A stretch of 64,000 nt of DNA, taken from the NCBI GenBank assembly GCA_034509925.1, contig CM067534.1, positions 3,328,501-3,392,500 of the forward strand, in the 5' to 3' direction. Under the pieces are notes generated by a model. It saw only the letters and a program-made list of their open reading frames with translations, was not told where the DNA came from and did not search any database. This document shows positions 1 to 11,547 of the stretch, one piece after another. The DNA is from Hirudinaria manillensis. Its lineage: Eukaryota; Annelida; Clitellata; Hirudinida; Hirudinidae. Made by a program: the position numbers and the translations under genes. How positions within the stretch are numbered: position 1 is the stretch's first letter; the number at the start of each line of letters is the position of its first letter.

Positions 1-829
1 TTGGAATTCGTACCTCAATCGGTCAGAAATAAAAAAAAAATATTTCGTGCCAAAATAACATTACCATAAAACATTAAACGTAATTTGATCCATGGACAGA
101 TGTACTTACTATGATAGTACTAACAAGTCAAGTACTAACCTTTACTTACGACTATTTGCAATTTGCGATTCGTTTGCAATTTAAAAGTGTTTTTAAATAA
201 ATTGATTTATCTTTTTCATCAAATTCAAAATTAATTTACTTCTAGTTATCTAGAAATTTTTCAAGAAACGCATATTTTCACATATTTTAGTACGGTCATA
301 CATTGTGGTTAATAATAATAATAATAATGATAATAATAATAATAATAATAATAATCATCATCATCATCATAATAATAATAATAATAATAACAATTAAAAA
401 CCATTTTGAACAGGAACAACACGAATCATTGTGTACAACTTGACCTTCCTCCGATGAAGACTGTTTAAAGTAGAAATATTTTTAGACATGGAAATATATT
501 TCGTCTAGAAAAACATTAATATTAATTGGTACCTCTTAATCATTCCATAAATATTCATGAAGTCATTCGTCTAAGATCGGAGCTTAAAAGCCCAAGTGTG
601 GCATGCTGGCCATTAACGTACGATTTCCATTTTAGGATGGCCAAAAATACGTGCAAAAAACATCTCAAAAACACGGATCACAAGCATCTCAAAACACGGA
701 TTGCAGGCGTTATAAAACACGGATTGCAAGCACTATAGGACACGGATTACAGGCGCCACAAAACACGGATTGCAAGCGACATAAGAACCACAAAGAGCCT
801 CTAACGTCTCCAATGTTATCCATACAGTT
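1..829. other. Upstream region of opsin A, no gene seen
   Basis: AT-rich sequence with no supportable coding exon. It contains an AAT/CAT trinucleotide array at about 308-393 and, close to the opsin start codon, a five-copy 23-bp minisatellite (separate entry). The short open frames here run through the repeat and show no family resemblance. The promoter and 5' UTR of opsin A presumably lie here, but no core promoter motif can be called with confidence. Confidence 0.6.
667..786. repeat. Five-copy 23-bp tandem repeat before the opsin A start codon
   Basis: The word ACACGGAT recurs with its CACGG at 672, 695, 718, 741 and 764, an exact 23-bp period, followed in each copy by a variant of TGCAAGCG. 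Copies differ by a few bases, so the array is not brand new. It ends about 45 bp before the ATG at 830 and would lie in the 5' UTR or core promoter. Confidence 0.9.
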
Positions 830-1252
830 ATGAACGGAAGTGACCAAAGAAATGCATCGTCAGCGATGATCAACTTCCACCCTCATTGGTTGAAGTTCAG
901 TGACGTCATTGGGGGAGTATCTGATGGTTTCCTTATATCTTTAGGAGTTTATATGATGCTCGTTGGATTAGTCGGTACCCTTGGAAACTTCACTGTGGTT
1001 TATGTCATATGCAGGTTAATATAAATCATTTCATATGGTATTATAGTACTATTATAATTGTTATTATTAAATACTTCGTTATTATATTGTTTTAAAATTT
1101 ATTATTGTGTCATTAAATTATTAATATTATTAACATATATTTCTATATCATATTGTCGTTGACATAAATCGTATCATTATAATAACAATAATACTAGTAA
1201 TATTGATATTTATTATTATATTAATTAATATAATTATATGTTACATTATTAT

Positions 1253-1295
<43 letters not shown>

Positions 1296-2144
1296 TAATA
1301 ATATTTGAATGATAGCTGTGGATAAATTTTAATTGTGATTTATTTTTAATTATATTTTGTTGAGTCGTTATTTTCAAATTATTCGTTAATTTATAATAAT
1401 TAATTAATCTTAATTATGGTTTTTATTCTATTTAACTATCATCAGACGCGCGTTGTTTAATTTCAATTTTTTTTTTTTGGGGGGGGGGGGGGGGTGGGGG
1501 ACACTTGTGACATTTTGAGGTCCAATTTTCAGCAGCTGTTATTGACAGATTTTGAATTTAATTTCCCCTTATTTAAATGTATTTTGGCGTAAAAATAAAT
1601 TTTATTTTAAATAATTTCAAATTAAATTTATTTCATCGTTAGTTGCTTTGGATGGTTGACTATTGTTTTCCGTGAAGGGATGGATGGACGGATGGACGGA
1701 TGAACGGATGGACGGAAGGACGGATGGACGAATGAACGGATGGACGGATGGATGTGTGGATGGACAGATGACTTACGATTGACAATCAACTCAACAGCAC
1801 TTCTTACCTGAAGACACCTGCCAACGTTCTCGTGGTCAACCTTGCACTCTGTGACCTTTTCTTCTCAGCTGTTGCCGGCTTCCCGATGACGTCATTGTCT
1901 TGTTTTTATGGGGAGTGGCTTTGGGGTTACTGGGGTGAGTTTGTAAAACCTCTTGAGAATTTATCCAAATTTTTTTCCGAATGATTTATTAAAATTAATA
2001 TTCAATTAACTAAATAATTGATAAATGAGTAATTAATAAATGTTAGTTAAATATTACCTCGAATAAGAAAAAGAGAGAAATTCATATTTAAATTAATTGG
2101 TAAATGGGTCTAATAATAATAATAGTAATAATAATAATAATAAT

Positions 2145-2181
<37 letters not shown>

Positions 2182-4440
2182 TTAACGTTCATGCTCTTTT
2201 ATATGGTTTTAACACAAAAAAGTTATTAATATTTATTAAATAATAAATAATATTTGCAATTTAATTCAAATAATAGCAAATTTCGAGTAAAAATAAAAAT
2301 AAACTTCCGATTAAAGACATTTCTCTGGAGGTCGTTGAAATTACTTCAATCCTCATTCAACCAACTTGAATGCTTGAAAATGTTTAAAAATTTCTCAAAA
2401 AGAAATTAATGGCTTTGCTGATCCAGAAATAAATTGCTTTTAAAACGTCTTTTTCACGTTAAATGATTATAAATTATTTTAATGGGCGATAATGGGATCC
2501 GAATAACTCTTATAAAGTGCTTATTATATTATATTATATTATATTATATTATATTATATTATATTATATTATATTATATTATATTATATTATATTATATT
2601 ATATTATATTATATTATATTATATTATATTATATTATATTATATTATATTATATTATATTATATTATATTATATTATATTATATTATATTATATTATATT
2701 ATATTATATTATATTATATTATATTATATTATATTATATTATATTATATTATATTATATTATATTATATTATTTTATTTTATATTTAAATATTCCAAGGT
2801 TTAGTTCCAAATTCATTATTATTATAGCAAGTACTTTCGTTGGAAATGTTTCGAAATACGATGTTATTTATAAAATATTTATAATCATTTATTTGAAAAG
2901 AGATTTCGAGATTATCCATTTAAAATGAATAAACGACAGATGCGGCTTAAGAGACTCTTAAGATTTTATCACGAGATTAATGTTTAATTACCCTATTTTA
3001 ACGCTTTTTAAGAGAAAATGTGCTTAAAAAAGTTCCTTTTGACATTATATGTTGTTAATAGAAAGTTTAAAATATTTTATTTTATAATAAAAACAAATCA
3101 ATAATAATAATAATAGCATTATATTTAATTATTACTAATAAACGTTAAGGTAGATTTAATTGGATTAATTAGATTGAGCTATTTTAACTCGGCTGGAAAT
3201 CCCCAAGACGGATTTGTCGATGTGTTGTGTGCTCATAACTTGAAAGTCACGTTTTTGTCAAATTGGAATCAATTTCAAGGGATTTTCCAGAGAACAGAGC
3301 CTTAAAATTCATCTCTCATTTCGATTGTTCCGTGAAATTTTATGAAAAACCAAAACAAAATAAATAAAAATAAATAATTAAATAAATAATGAATAAATAA
3401 ATAAACTGAAATTTCCAGGCTGCAAGTTGTACGCTTTCTTGACGGCCCTGACAGGTTTGGCTTCAATCAATTGCTTGGCTGCCATTTCAGTCGACAGGTA
3501 CCTGGTGGTTGCACATCCGTTTTTCATGCTCGACAAGTCCTCTTCTGTCAGGGTCATCGGCAGTCTCATCGCCATTTGGTCGTGGGCGGCTCTGTGGGCC
3601 ATACCCCCAGTGGTCGGATGGGGTGACTACATACTCGAGGGTTACGGGGTCAGCTGTACCTTCGATTATCTCAGTCTGACCCTAACCAACGTGGCTTACA
3701 ACTACTGTCTGGTTTCTTGCGGTTTCGTCATTCCTCTTCTGATCATCAGCGTCTCGTATGTTGGAATTTTCTCGAAGGTGAAAAGTTGCAGCAACAAGTT
3801 GAGACTATCCAAGGTATTCACTTCGAGGTTCATTGCGAATGAATCGCACTTGGATTCAAGCAAATGTCGTATCAGAAAGAAGCAGGTGTCGTGGCTGGGC
3901 GATGATAAAACTGTCAAATCAGAAGAAATCGAATTGAAATCCTCCAAGAATCAATTTTTCGTTTCAAAAAGCTCTCCTCCTGTCAGAACGTTCACGTCTT
4001 CGAAGCAACAGAATCCAAAGTTGACTCTGCGAAGGTCAACCACGTCCGAGAAAGAATGTCGAACGTTGAGCCAGCAGTTCAGAGGAGCGTCTGAAAGGAG
4101 TTTATTCGAGTACAATATGAGGCAGGAAATGAGAATAACAAAAGTACTGGCTTGTTGTATCGCTTCCTTCTGCTTATGCTGGGTACCCTATGCCGTGGTT
4201 ACGCAGTTGGCCATCAACGGTTTTCAGGACCGCATCACACCCCTCGTGGCAGAACTTCCGGTCATGTTGGCGAAGTCTTCGTCGATTTGGAACCCCATAA
4301 TTTATTCGTTCAATCATCCAAGATACGTTAGGGCTCTTAAGTCAAAGTCTGTGTTTGCCAGGCTTAGAAGAATCATCTCTGGTCATTGGTTGGCTAATTC
4401 TGACGGAATTTTTAAAAGCAGGAGTTCTGTGCTTGTTTGA
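830..4440 (+). CDS. Rhabdomeric-type opsin A (long third intracellular loop)
   Basis: Seven-transmembrane, retinal-binding G-protein-coupled receptor, three exons: 830-1014, 1798-1934, 3419-4440; phases 2 and 1; 447 residues. Diagnostic features: LKTPANVLVVNLALCD in TM2; DRY at about 133-135; Tyr at the bovine Glu113 site, as in r-opsins; GWGDYILEGYGVSCTF in extracellular loop 2, with the Glu181-equivalent and the disulfide Cys; and the Schiff-base lysine, K393, in LAKSSSIWNPIIY (TM7). An HPRY motif follows, close to the HPK(Y/F)R of Gq-coupled opsins. N-glycosylation sequons (NGS, NAS) lie at the N-terminus. Intracellular loop 3 is about 95 residues longer than in opsin B and rich in Ser, Lys and Thr. 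The first ATG of the open exon is used. A polyadenylation signal follows at 4660. The family assignment is firm; the opsin subgroup is inference. Confidence 0.95.
1471..1499 (+). repeat. Poly-T / poly-G junction in opsin A intron 1
   Basis: A run of about nine T is followed directly by about sixteen G, a single T and five more G. The strand asymmetry could allow a G-quadruplex. Such homopolymers are also prone to assembly length error. Confidence 0.8.
1675..1765. repeat. GGAT/GGAC degenerate tetranucleotide array
   Basis: About 90 bp of GGATGGACGGATGGAC-type repeats end about 30 bp before the exon 2 acceptor of opsin A. The same tetranucleotide family recurs at 13105-13180, 35365-35440, 41690-41765 and 51805-51905. 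Confidence 0.85.
2519..2772. repeat. (TTATA)n pentanucleotide microsatellite in opsin A intron 2
   Basis: About 250 bp of nearly perfect TTATA repeats, roughly 50 copies, degrading to TTTTA at the 3' end. The open frames across it (LYYII repeats) are artefacts of a 15-nt, five-residue period. It is one of the purest arrays in the window. Confidence 0.97.
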
Positions 4441-4659
4441 GTGAAATTCTTCGTTGTCAAAGAATTTATTTTATCATGTATATAAATATATTTTATATTT
4501 CTTTTCTTGTAAAATTTGTAATTACAACTTTAACTGCTAGAGAAAACATGAAGAATGTGTCGGACATCTTAAAGCTACATTTGATCACGTGAACCACGTT
4601 GAATCGCAGTATTTCAAGAGTAAAAGGATTTGTTTTTAAAATGTTTTTTCGTGCCGGAA

Positions 4660-4665
4660 AATAAA
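4660..4665 (+). promoter_or_regulatory. Candidate poly(A) signal of opsin A
   Basis: AATAAA about 220 bp after the opsin A stop codon, the first good hexamer on this strand in a plausible 3' UTR. In AT-rich DNA the hexamer occurs by chance, so the assignment is tentative. Confidence 0.45.
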
Positions 4666-6288
4666 ATATGAAAATTTGTGTCTTTTTCTCCTGAGACTTT
4701 GTTGGACATTCATTGAGGCTACGACCACCAGACGCCACACGTTTAATTATTCAAAAGGGTGATTCTAATTTTAATTCTAAAATATTTTATTAAATATCAG
4801 CAAATTAAATGCTGAAATTTAAGTGAAATAAATTCAGGAATTGTTTTTGATATCCCAAAATTGTTTTTGAGAGATTTTTAAAAATAAGATGACAAATGGT
4901 TTCTTTGAAAATGTATTTACGAACATTTCACGGTGAATTAATTGTAATAATGATCGGATCATTTATTTTATATTAAAATAATTAATTTTTATTCAAATAA
5001 TACATTAACAATAATAACTTATAATCAAAATAAACAAATTATATTCAAAATAATTTATTTTATATTCAAATAATTTATTTTATAATACTTTATTTTATCC
5101 AACAAATCAGGACACGGAGCACCGTCAGGATTTTGGAAAGAAGCAATTAGAAGCAGACGACTCTTCCTCCACCACCCCACTCCCCCTTCCTCCCCATCCC
5201 ACCCCACCACCCCAAGTTGCCACGTGACGCAACAAATTGCTTGTCACATCTTCGTATCGCGTTTCTTGTGACACCAACCAAGAGAATAAGATAATAATTT
5301 TTGGAATAATAATTTTTCTTTTTCGTTCATTCGTTCATTTGACATCGTCAAAAGCTTCTGAAACAACTGCTTGTGGCCGATGGATTTCAGGAAGCTCAGT
5401 GCATTACATTGCATTACAGCACTTAAAATAGTTAAAATAATTAAAATAATATTAACTTTACTTTTTAAGGACGCTAATTGTTCAATCATCAATCAATTTA
5501 AACAAAATATTTTTAACATTTTATACTAAAACCACTGCAAATTCAAAAATTGGACATAAACCTTAAACACATAAATTGAGAATCGGCTCAGACAAACCAT
5601 CCTTCGATGTTAATAAAGATTTCCAAACGCGTCTGAAATATTTGTTTACGATTCAATTATAGGTCGATAATGAATTCTAAGCACACATAAATTATGTCCG
5701 TTTGCCAGGCAATGTTAAAATATATTCATGGAGACGAAATTGATGGAGAACTGTGTTAGGAATTATGTCCAGGCAACCGTCCTACATTTGGTGGGTTTTC
5801 CCAGATGAGATTTGTGGATTAAATTTACTTTTAAGGAAGCTGTTTCTTCAATCATCGATCAATTTAAACTTTGTTTCGATTCAGAAAACTCTAAAAAATA
5901 TTTAATTTTCGGATTTCGTTGGTAATACCAATGAAAATCTTTAAATCCTTGGAAATATTTAGGACAAAATAAAAATAAATAAACATCTTTTGAATAATCA
6001 TGTATTAATTAGTATTTCTTTATAATTAATAAATTATTAAGATAATTGATAAGATATTCGAAGCAAACTCTGAGGAAATACGTCATAAAGAACATTTAAA
6101 ATGCTTATGGGTTATATTTCTAAACAATACAAAATAATACAATTACGCATTTAAAACATTATAATACAAATAAAATTTGTAATTCTGCTCCATATTAAGT
6201 TAGATTATGTCCGTGCTGTAATTTTTCAAGGAACTATGCTTGTCTGTAATGAAGCAATTCCCACAGGCTTTATACTGGCATCATATAC

Positions 6289-6551
6289 TTACTGATCTGA
6301 AGATCACTTGCCTCTCTTGTGATCCAAAAAATGTCGTAAAAATAATGTTATAGATAATTATATTGCCAATTTATTTATTATTTTTATTTATAATATTGAT
6401 ATTATTATTATTACTTGTTATTATTATTATTAAGTTACACATGGCGTCTCAGATTTACTGATCTGAATATCACTTGTCTCTCTTGTGATCCAAACACAAT
6501 GTCGTCAAAAACAATGATGTAGATAATTATCTTGTTAAGTTATTTATTAAT
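6289..6551. repeat. Local duplication carrying a GATCAC...GTGATC hairpin
   Basis: Two related blocks about 168 bp apart (near 6289-6380 and 6457-6551) share TACTGATCTGAA, a TTGYCTCTCTTGTGATCC core and AGATAATTAT. In the first copy GATCAC and GTGATC pair around an 11-nt loop. In the second copy one arm is altered. Each block ends in an ATT-rich run. Confidence 0.75.
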
Positions 6552-7410
6552 TCAAATTTTTATTTATAATATTTATATTATTGTTGTTATTAATATTAAT
6601 AATATTATTATGATTATTATTGTTATTATTAAATTACTTAACCTCACATTTCAAAACAAATTGCAAGGATAAGAGGCAGTAATTGATAGAAAAAAAAAAG
6701 TTATACAATTGTTTTAAAATATTTTTGAAAATATTTTTAATTAAAATATTCAATAAAAAGAATTCCAAATTTATTCAGTAAAACGAAATTAGCAGGTTAA
6801 ATATTTTCCTTTTAATATGGAATTATGGAAAACCCAAAAAATTACAGCTTAATTTTTTATTAACAACGAATAATAAATAAAATTTACACCTTAATTATGG
6901 AAAATTAAGATAAAACAATGGCAAAAATAACCATTATCTTATGAATGATTATTTCAAATGGTATCACCGATGACTCACAAAAGGATCTATCAAATGCAAC
7001 TCAAAGTCCCCCAACACCAAAATAAAAACATTTTTTTTAGGTGCATGTTGCGTCAACAATGTCGCGTCAACAATGTTGAGACGACAACATTCAACAACAT
7101 CTGTGCATTTTGGTTCAAACCATTTCGCGAGAGAATGTGCTCAAAATGGAAGCTCAATCAGTACATTCATTTGAAAAATATCCTCAGACGAACAACGACC
7201 GAACAACGTTCGTTTTATGTGTTGTTGTGGTTACGATAAATAATAATAACAATAATAACAACAATAATAATAATAATAATAATAAATAGTTTCTCTAGAT
7301 AGACTTCACGATTAATACTTCTGTTGAACAGAAACATCGAAGAGTATATAAAACGAGTGCTTGAAAAGAGAGAGAGAGAGAGAGAGACGTGCGCGTGCTT
7401 TTCGAATTCA

Positions 7411-8771
7411 TCACGAGGAACTCCTGTGAAGGTTCTGTGTGACTACAGTCGGCAATGCATCCCTACTCTCCGCTGGTATGTACTTCTTGAGGCAAGCGAA
7501 CCTGCAATTCCTAAGTATGACCTTTCTGTACTTTGGATGACTGAAAGCGTAGATGATGGGGTTCCATAGGGCCGAGGTCTTGGCCAACATCACCGGAATC
7601 TCTGCCGAATACGGCGTCACCAGACCGTTAAAGCCCCATATACCCAACTGAGCCACCGTGGCGTAGGGGAGCCAACAGGTGACGAAAGCAATTATGCAGA
7701 CTGCGAACACTTTGGCTATTTTAATTTCCTGCCTTTCGCGACTGACGATGTCTGAGGTCAGCGACGTGAAGTCCTTGCGATGTTTCATCACGACTCTGAC
7801 GATGCCGACATAGGAACAGACGATGATGGAGACCGGAAGTAGGAAGCAGAGAGAAAATAGTGCCAAGTTGAAGGAAATGTTGGACGGAGTGCGAGTGAGG
7901 TAGTCGAAGGTGCAACTCACACCGAAACCCTCGAGTATGTACTCTCCCCACCCTATGATGGGGAAGAGACTCCACAGGAATGCCCAAGACCAGATGACGA
8001 TCACGTTGAGAAATGATCTCCTGAAATTGGACTTGTTCAACATCGACAGAGGTCTCCCCACGACGAGGTACCTGTCGACCGAGATGACAGTCAGACAATT
8101 GATTGATGCCAACCCTGTGATTGCAGCCACGAACGAGTAAAACTGACAACCTGCAACGGATCGCAATCTTATCAGACACTTGTCGACATTAATTTCAGGC
8201 GTGGAAATTATTTGAACCTCTAAATAGATTATTTCTATTTGAAAATAATGACAAATATAAGAAACATGCTAATGATTAATAAGCATTATTTCTAATCCGA
8301 TTAAATAGCACAAAAAAATTAAAACATTTAAAACAACCGACCCGCATGACCCCAGAACCAAAATCCTTTAAAGCAGGCCAAGGCTTGCATGGGGAAGCCA
8401 ATGAGCATGGAGAAAATGAGGTCACATACGGCCAGATTAATTAGTAGGACGTTTGATGGCGTCCTCAATGATGGAGTACTAATCGAGATGAAATTAAATT
8501 AACTTTTAAACGTTTCCAGTAAATATGGCGACCCAATTCACCTGGAAAAGACCCAAACAACTGCCATGTTGCCAAGGGAACCGATGAAGCCGACGACGGT
8601 GAAGAAAGTTCCGAGGAAGTACAAGAACTCTTTGGGCGCCTTCTCGATCACGTGACCATGTTTCCACCAATGGGGATGGAATTCTTTCAACCATGACGAG
8701 GCGTTGGATTCAGATCCGGGTGATCCGTCCGGTTCGGTCGTCGTAGGGAAACCCCATGAAGTGGAATTCAT
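7411..8771 (-). CDS. Rhabdomeric-type opsin B
   Basis: Retinal-binding GPCR, paralogue of opsin A, on the opposite strand and tail to tail with it. Exons in coding order: 8771-8542, 8478-8342, 8150-7411; 368 residues. Exon 2 has the same length (137 nt) and the same flanking phases (2 and 1) as in opsin A, so the two share an ancestor with these introns. Visible hallmarks: SLRTPSNVLLINLAVCD (TM2); DRY at about 148-150; Tyr at the Glu113-equivalent site; GWGEYILEGFGVSCTF in loop 2; Schiff-base K313 in MLAKTSALWNPIIY; and an intact HPKYRK after TM7, the r-opsin Gq-type signature. The third intracellular loop is short. Intron 1 is only 63 bp. Several N-terminal Asn-X-Ser/Thr sites are present. 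r-opsin membership is firm; wavelength and cell type cannot be read. Confidence 0.95.
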
Positions 8772-9069
8772 GTCTTAAAATAGATTTCCATTCGTAATTA
8801 TTCGTAAATATCACAACATTGATTTTGTGTTATTGTTCTAAAAAGAAAAATAATCATTTCCTAACTTATAATTTCAATAGTTTGAAATATCCAATTAAGC
8901 ATTTAATGAAATTAAATGTTCAAATGCTTTCAGAGAAATTAAATCTATTAATGTCCACATTAAATCCGTATCCGGCATCCAAGAAGGAAAATGACAATAT
9001 AACATAATAAAATTTAAATGATTATATATATATATATAATAAATTTACTACTATTAGTTACAACATCCA

Positions 9070-9097
9070 CATAGTGGTATGTGTGACGTCACAGAAT
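9070..9097 (-). repeat. 28-bp CRE-containing repeat, copy 1
   Basis: An exact 28-bp match to 10658-10685, including the palindrome TGACGTCA (cAMP-response element consensus). Read on the minus strand it ends precisely in ATG, but here the frame stops after three more codons. An (ATT)n array begins about 10 bp away. Confidence 0.85.
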
Positions 9098-9099
9098 AA

Positions 9100-9103
9100 T
9101 CAC

Positions 9104-9139
<36 letters not shown>

Positions 9140-9150
9140 CATTATTATTA

Positions 9151-9218
<68 letters not shown>

Positions 9219-9270
9219 AATTATAATTATAATAATAATAATTATTATTATTATTATCATTATTATTATT
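9100..9270. repeat. (ATT)n array
   Basis: About 170 bp of ATT repeats with occasional ATC interruptions and a central AATTATAATTATAATT palindromic patch where the repeat phase flips from ATT to AAT and back. The inverted flanks could form cruciforms. Confidence 0.9.
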
Positions 9271-10495
9271 GAATTTATAAGTCAACGCAAATGCGCAAAA
9301 TGTTGCAGGTCTACTGATACAAAGACGGATGGTTGTTGGTTGAAATAAAAAAGTCACAAAAACAATGAATTCATGAACCAACAGGTGAATAATCCTCTGA
9401 AAAAACTTCCCTATTTCTGGAAAATATGTTTACAGTCTATTTGGAAAACTATTATTATTATAATTATTAATGTTATTATTTATTATTATAATTATTAATT
9501 TTATTATTTATTATTATAATTATTAATGTTATTATTGCTATTTTTTTCTTTATTGTTCTGAATTCTTTTCTAAATTTTTCTAAATTCACAAGAATTTCGA
9601 CGATGATTCTAATTCGACTTTCGCTCATGTTTCCACCTGTTCATCATTCAGTGGTCACCATTTTTTTAAAGAATTAATTAATTAACTCATTAATGTATTT
9701 TTAATGGAAGGTATATTATTATATTATACTATTATCACATTATTTACATTCTCTTGTATGTTAATTAATTTTTATTATTATATGATGTTATTATTAATAT
9801 AAAATTTATTTGCTTGTATTTATTCAGATATATTTCTTTAATTAAACAGTGTCTAGCACGAGACATAACACATGTATTATTTCTATTTTCCTTAAAAGGA
9901 AAAGTTGATTGAAAACCATTTATCGCTCAGATAATGGCGGATGAATATCCATTAAAAATATTAGGGGCTCAAGATTACTTTGAGGGTTTTTCAGGGAATT
10001 TGTAAAATTCTAAATTTATTTACTCATTATTTAAGTCTTTTTCAAATGTTATTTTTGTGCATTTTAAAATTTATTTTAAAAATCGTTTCGAACTTTTATT
10101 ATCACGTGTGGCCAAAAATAATTTCATTATTATTCAAATTAAAGAAAGAAATTAAAAAATTGTGTCGGTGTTTTAAAACAAATTTCAATTTACTTCACTT
10201 CTAGTTTTCAAAACTATTTTGAATGCTTAAATAATATTAATTAAATAAAATATATCGGAAATATTCCTGCAGTATTTTCAAGAAAATAGTCTAAAAAGCA
10301 AATAAAACGATATTCCAGAAACTTTGGAAATCAATAAAAATATTAAATTATGCAAATAAAAATACAAAATAAATGAACGATGGGAAAATTCTAAATTTCT
10401 ATGGAATTATTCAGACTTATTTCATTATTATTATTGATATTTTTAGAATAATCATTTTAAAAGTCAAAAATACGTAATTAAATTGAAGAAATTAC

Positions 10496-10660
10496 CTGCT
10501 CGATGACCTTGTTAAAGTCTCTTGAATGGCTGGAATGTCCAACCTTCGCTCCTTTTATGTCTTGCAAGGTGCCCCACAGGTGCGCGGTCATGTGCCCGAT
10601 TAGGGATGTGCGTGTTACGTAACGGTACACGTCGATAATGTCAGACATTTCATGTTTCAT
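10496..10660 (-). CDS. Possible orphan first coding exon (55 codons), unrecognised
   Basis: An ATG at 10660 opens 55 codons ending in GAG CAG before GTAATT, a good donor in phase 0. The segment is GC-richer than its surroundings, like the true exons in this window. It encodes MSDIIDVYRYVTRTSLIG and later KVGHSSHSRDFNKVIEQ. I do not recognise a family. The start codon sits at the edge of the 28-bp CRE repeat. No matching downstream exon could be found before opsin B, so this may be a first exon whose partners are short or missed, a pseudogene fragment, or chance. Confidence 0.3.
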
Positions 10661-10685
10661 AGTGGTATGTGTGACGTCACAGAAT
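10658..10685 (-). promoter_or_regulatory. 28-bp CRE-containing repeat, copy 2
   Basis: Second copy of the 28-bp block with TGACGTCA at its centre, directly before the ATG of the possible orphan exon. A CRE-type site just upstream of a start codon is a common promoter or 5' UTR arrangement, but the function here is inferred only. Confidence 0.5.
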
Positions 10686-11445
10686 CAATCGGCGCTATGT
10701 TTTCCTGCCGGAGTTTCGTTGACTTTGTTTATAACATCGTCAGGTGCCGGAATGAAGGAAAGTTATGGATGAGTGAATGAAGGAACGAATGAATAAATGC
10801 GGTGAAAGATATAAAGCATGGAAACCTAGATTCATCACTCATAAAAAAAAGAAAGAAGAAATGATTTTATGCATTTAGAGACCTAAATTCGAACCTTTAT
10901 TTGAAATAATTGATGTTAACCGATGAGAAATGAAAATGAAAAATTGGTTTTGATTGGAAAGTTAGAGTGAGAGTTCTTTATTGGCTATTTGTATTTATAT
11001 TTGGAGGTCTACTCCTAACTAACCTCGCTAAATGGTTTTTTAATAAATTATTTGTAAAACAATTACAAAACTATTTCTACGAGTAATATCACGAACATTT
11101 GAAGTCTCGTAGAAATGCATTTGCCTTGAAATCGACATAAAAATAAACGACTACACCACCAATCTGTCCCCATCACACCCCATCAGTTCCAATGAAGCAG
11201 ACGGAAAAAACTCTCCAAAGTAAATAATTCCCTCTCATGGCCTCCAGTCGTCATGCCACTTATCGGAGGTTGCTTTTCAAATTGGCACTTCCTGCAGATA
11301 TGGTTTGGAAGCGCTAACATGCACTTACCGGAAATTATGGAAATGTCGGAGATAAGTCCTCGTTAGACATCGTAATGGACAAACACGACCAACGCCAAGT
11401 CTATTTTTACCTTTTAGCGCTCTAAATTAACTCTGGAAAATATGT

Positions 11446-11491
<46 letters not shown>

Positions 11492-11547
11492 TAACAAAAT
11501 TCTAACTTGGATCATTCTCTCCAGCATCGTTCACTTATCATTTGAAA

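Larger units (their letters stand above)
4441..7410. other. Spacer between the two opsin 3' ends
   Basis: No gene found. It holds the 3' UTR of opsin A, a pyrimidine-rich patch at about 5155-5215, a local duplication at 6289-6551 (separate entry), AAT/ATT arrays near 6390, 6570 and 7225-7290, and a (GA)n run at about 7366-7387. The short open frames at 4493-4738, 5237-5492 and 6958-7239 lack homology and splice logic. Confidence 0.6.

Noticed and set aside
2482..2928. 148-codon frame of LYYII repeats
   Set aside because: Translation of (TTATA)n inside an opsin A intron.
7324..7569. Plus-strand 81-codon frame at the opsin B 3' end
   Set aside because: Antisense shadow of the last opsin B exon plus a (GA)n run.
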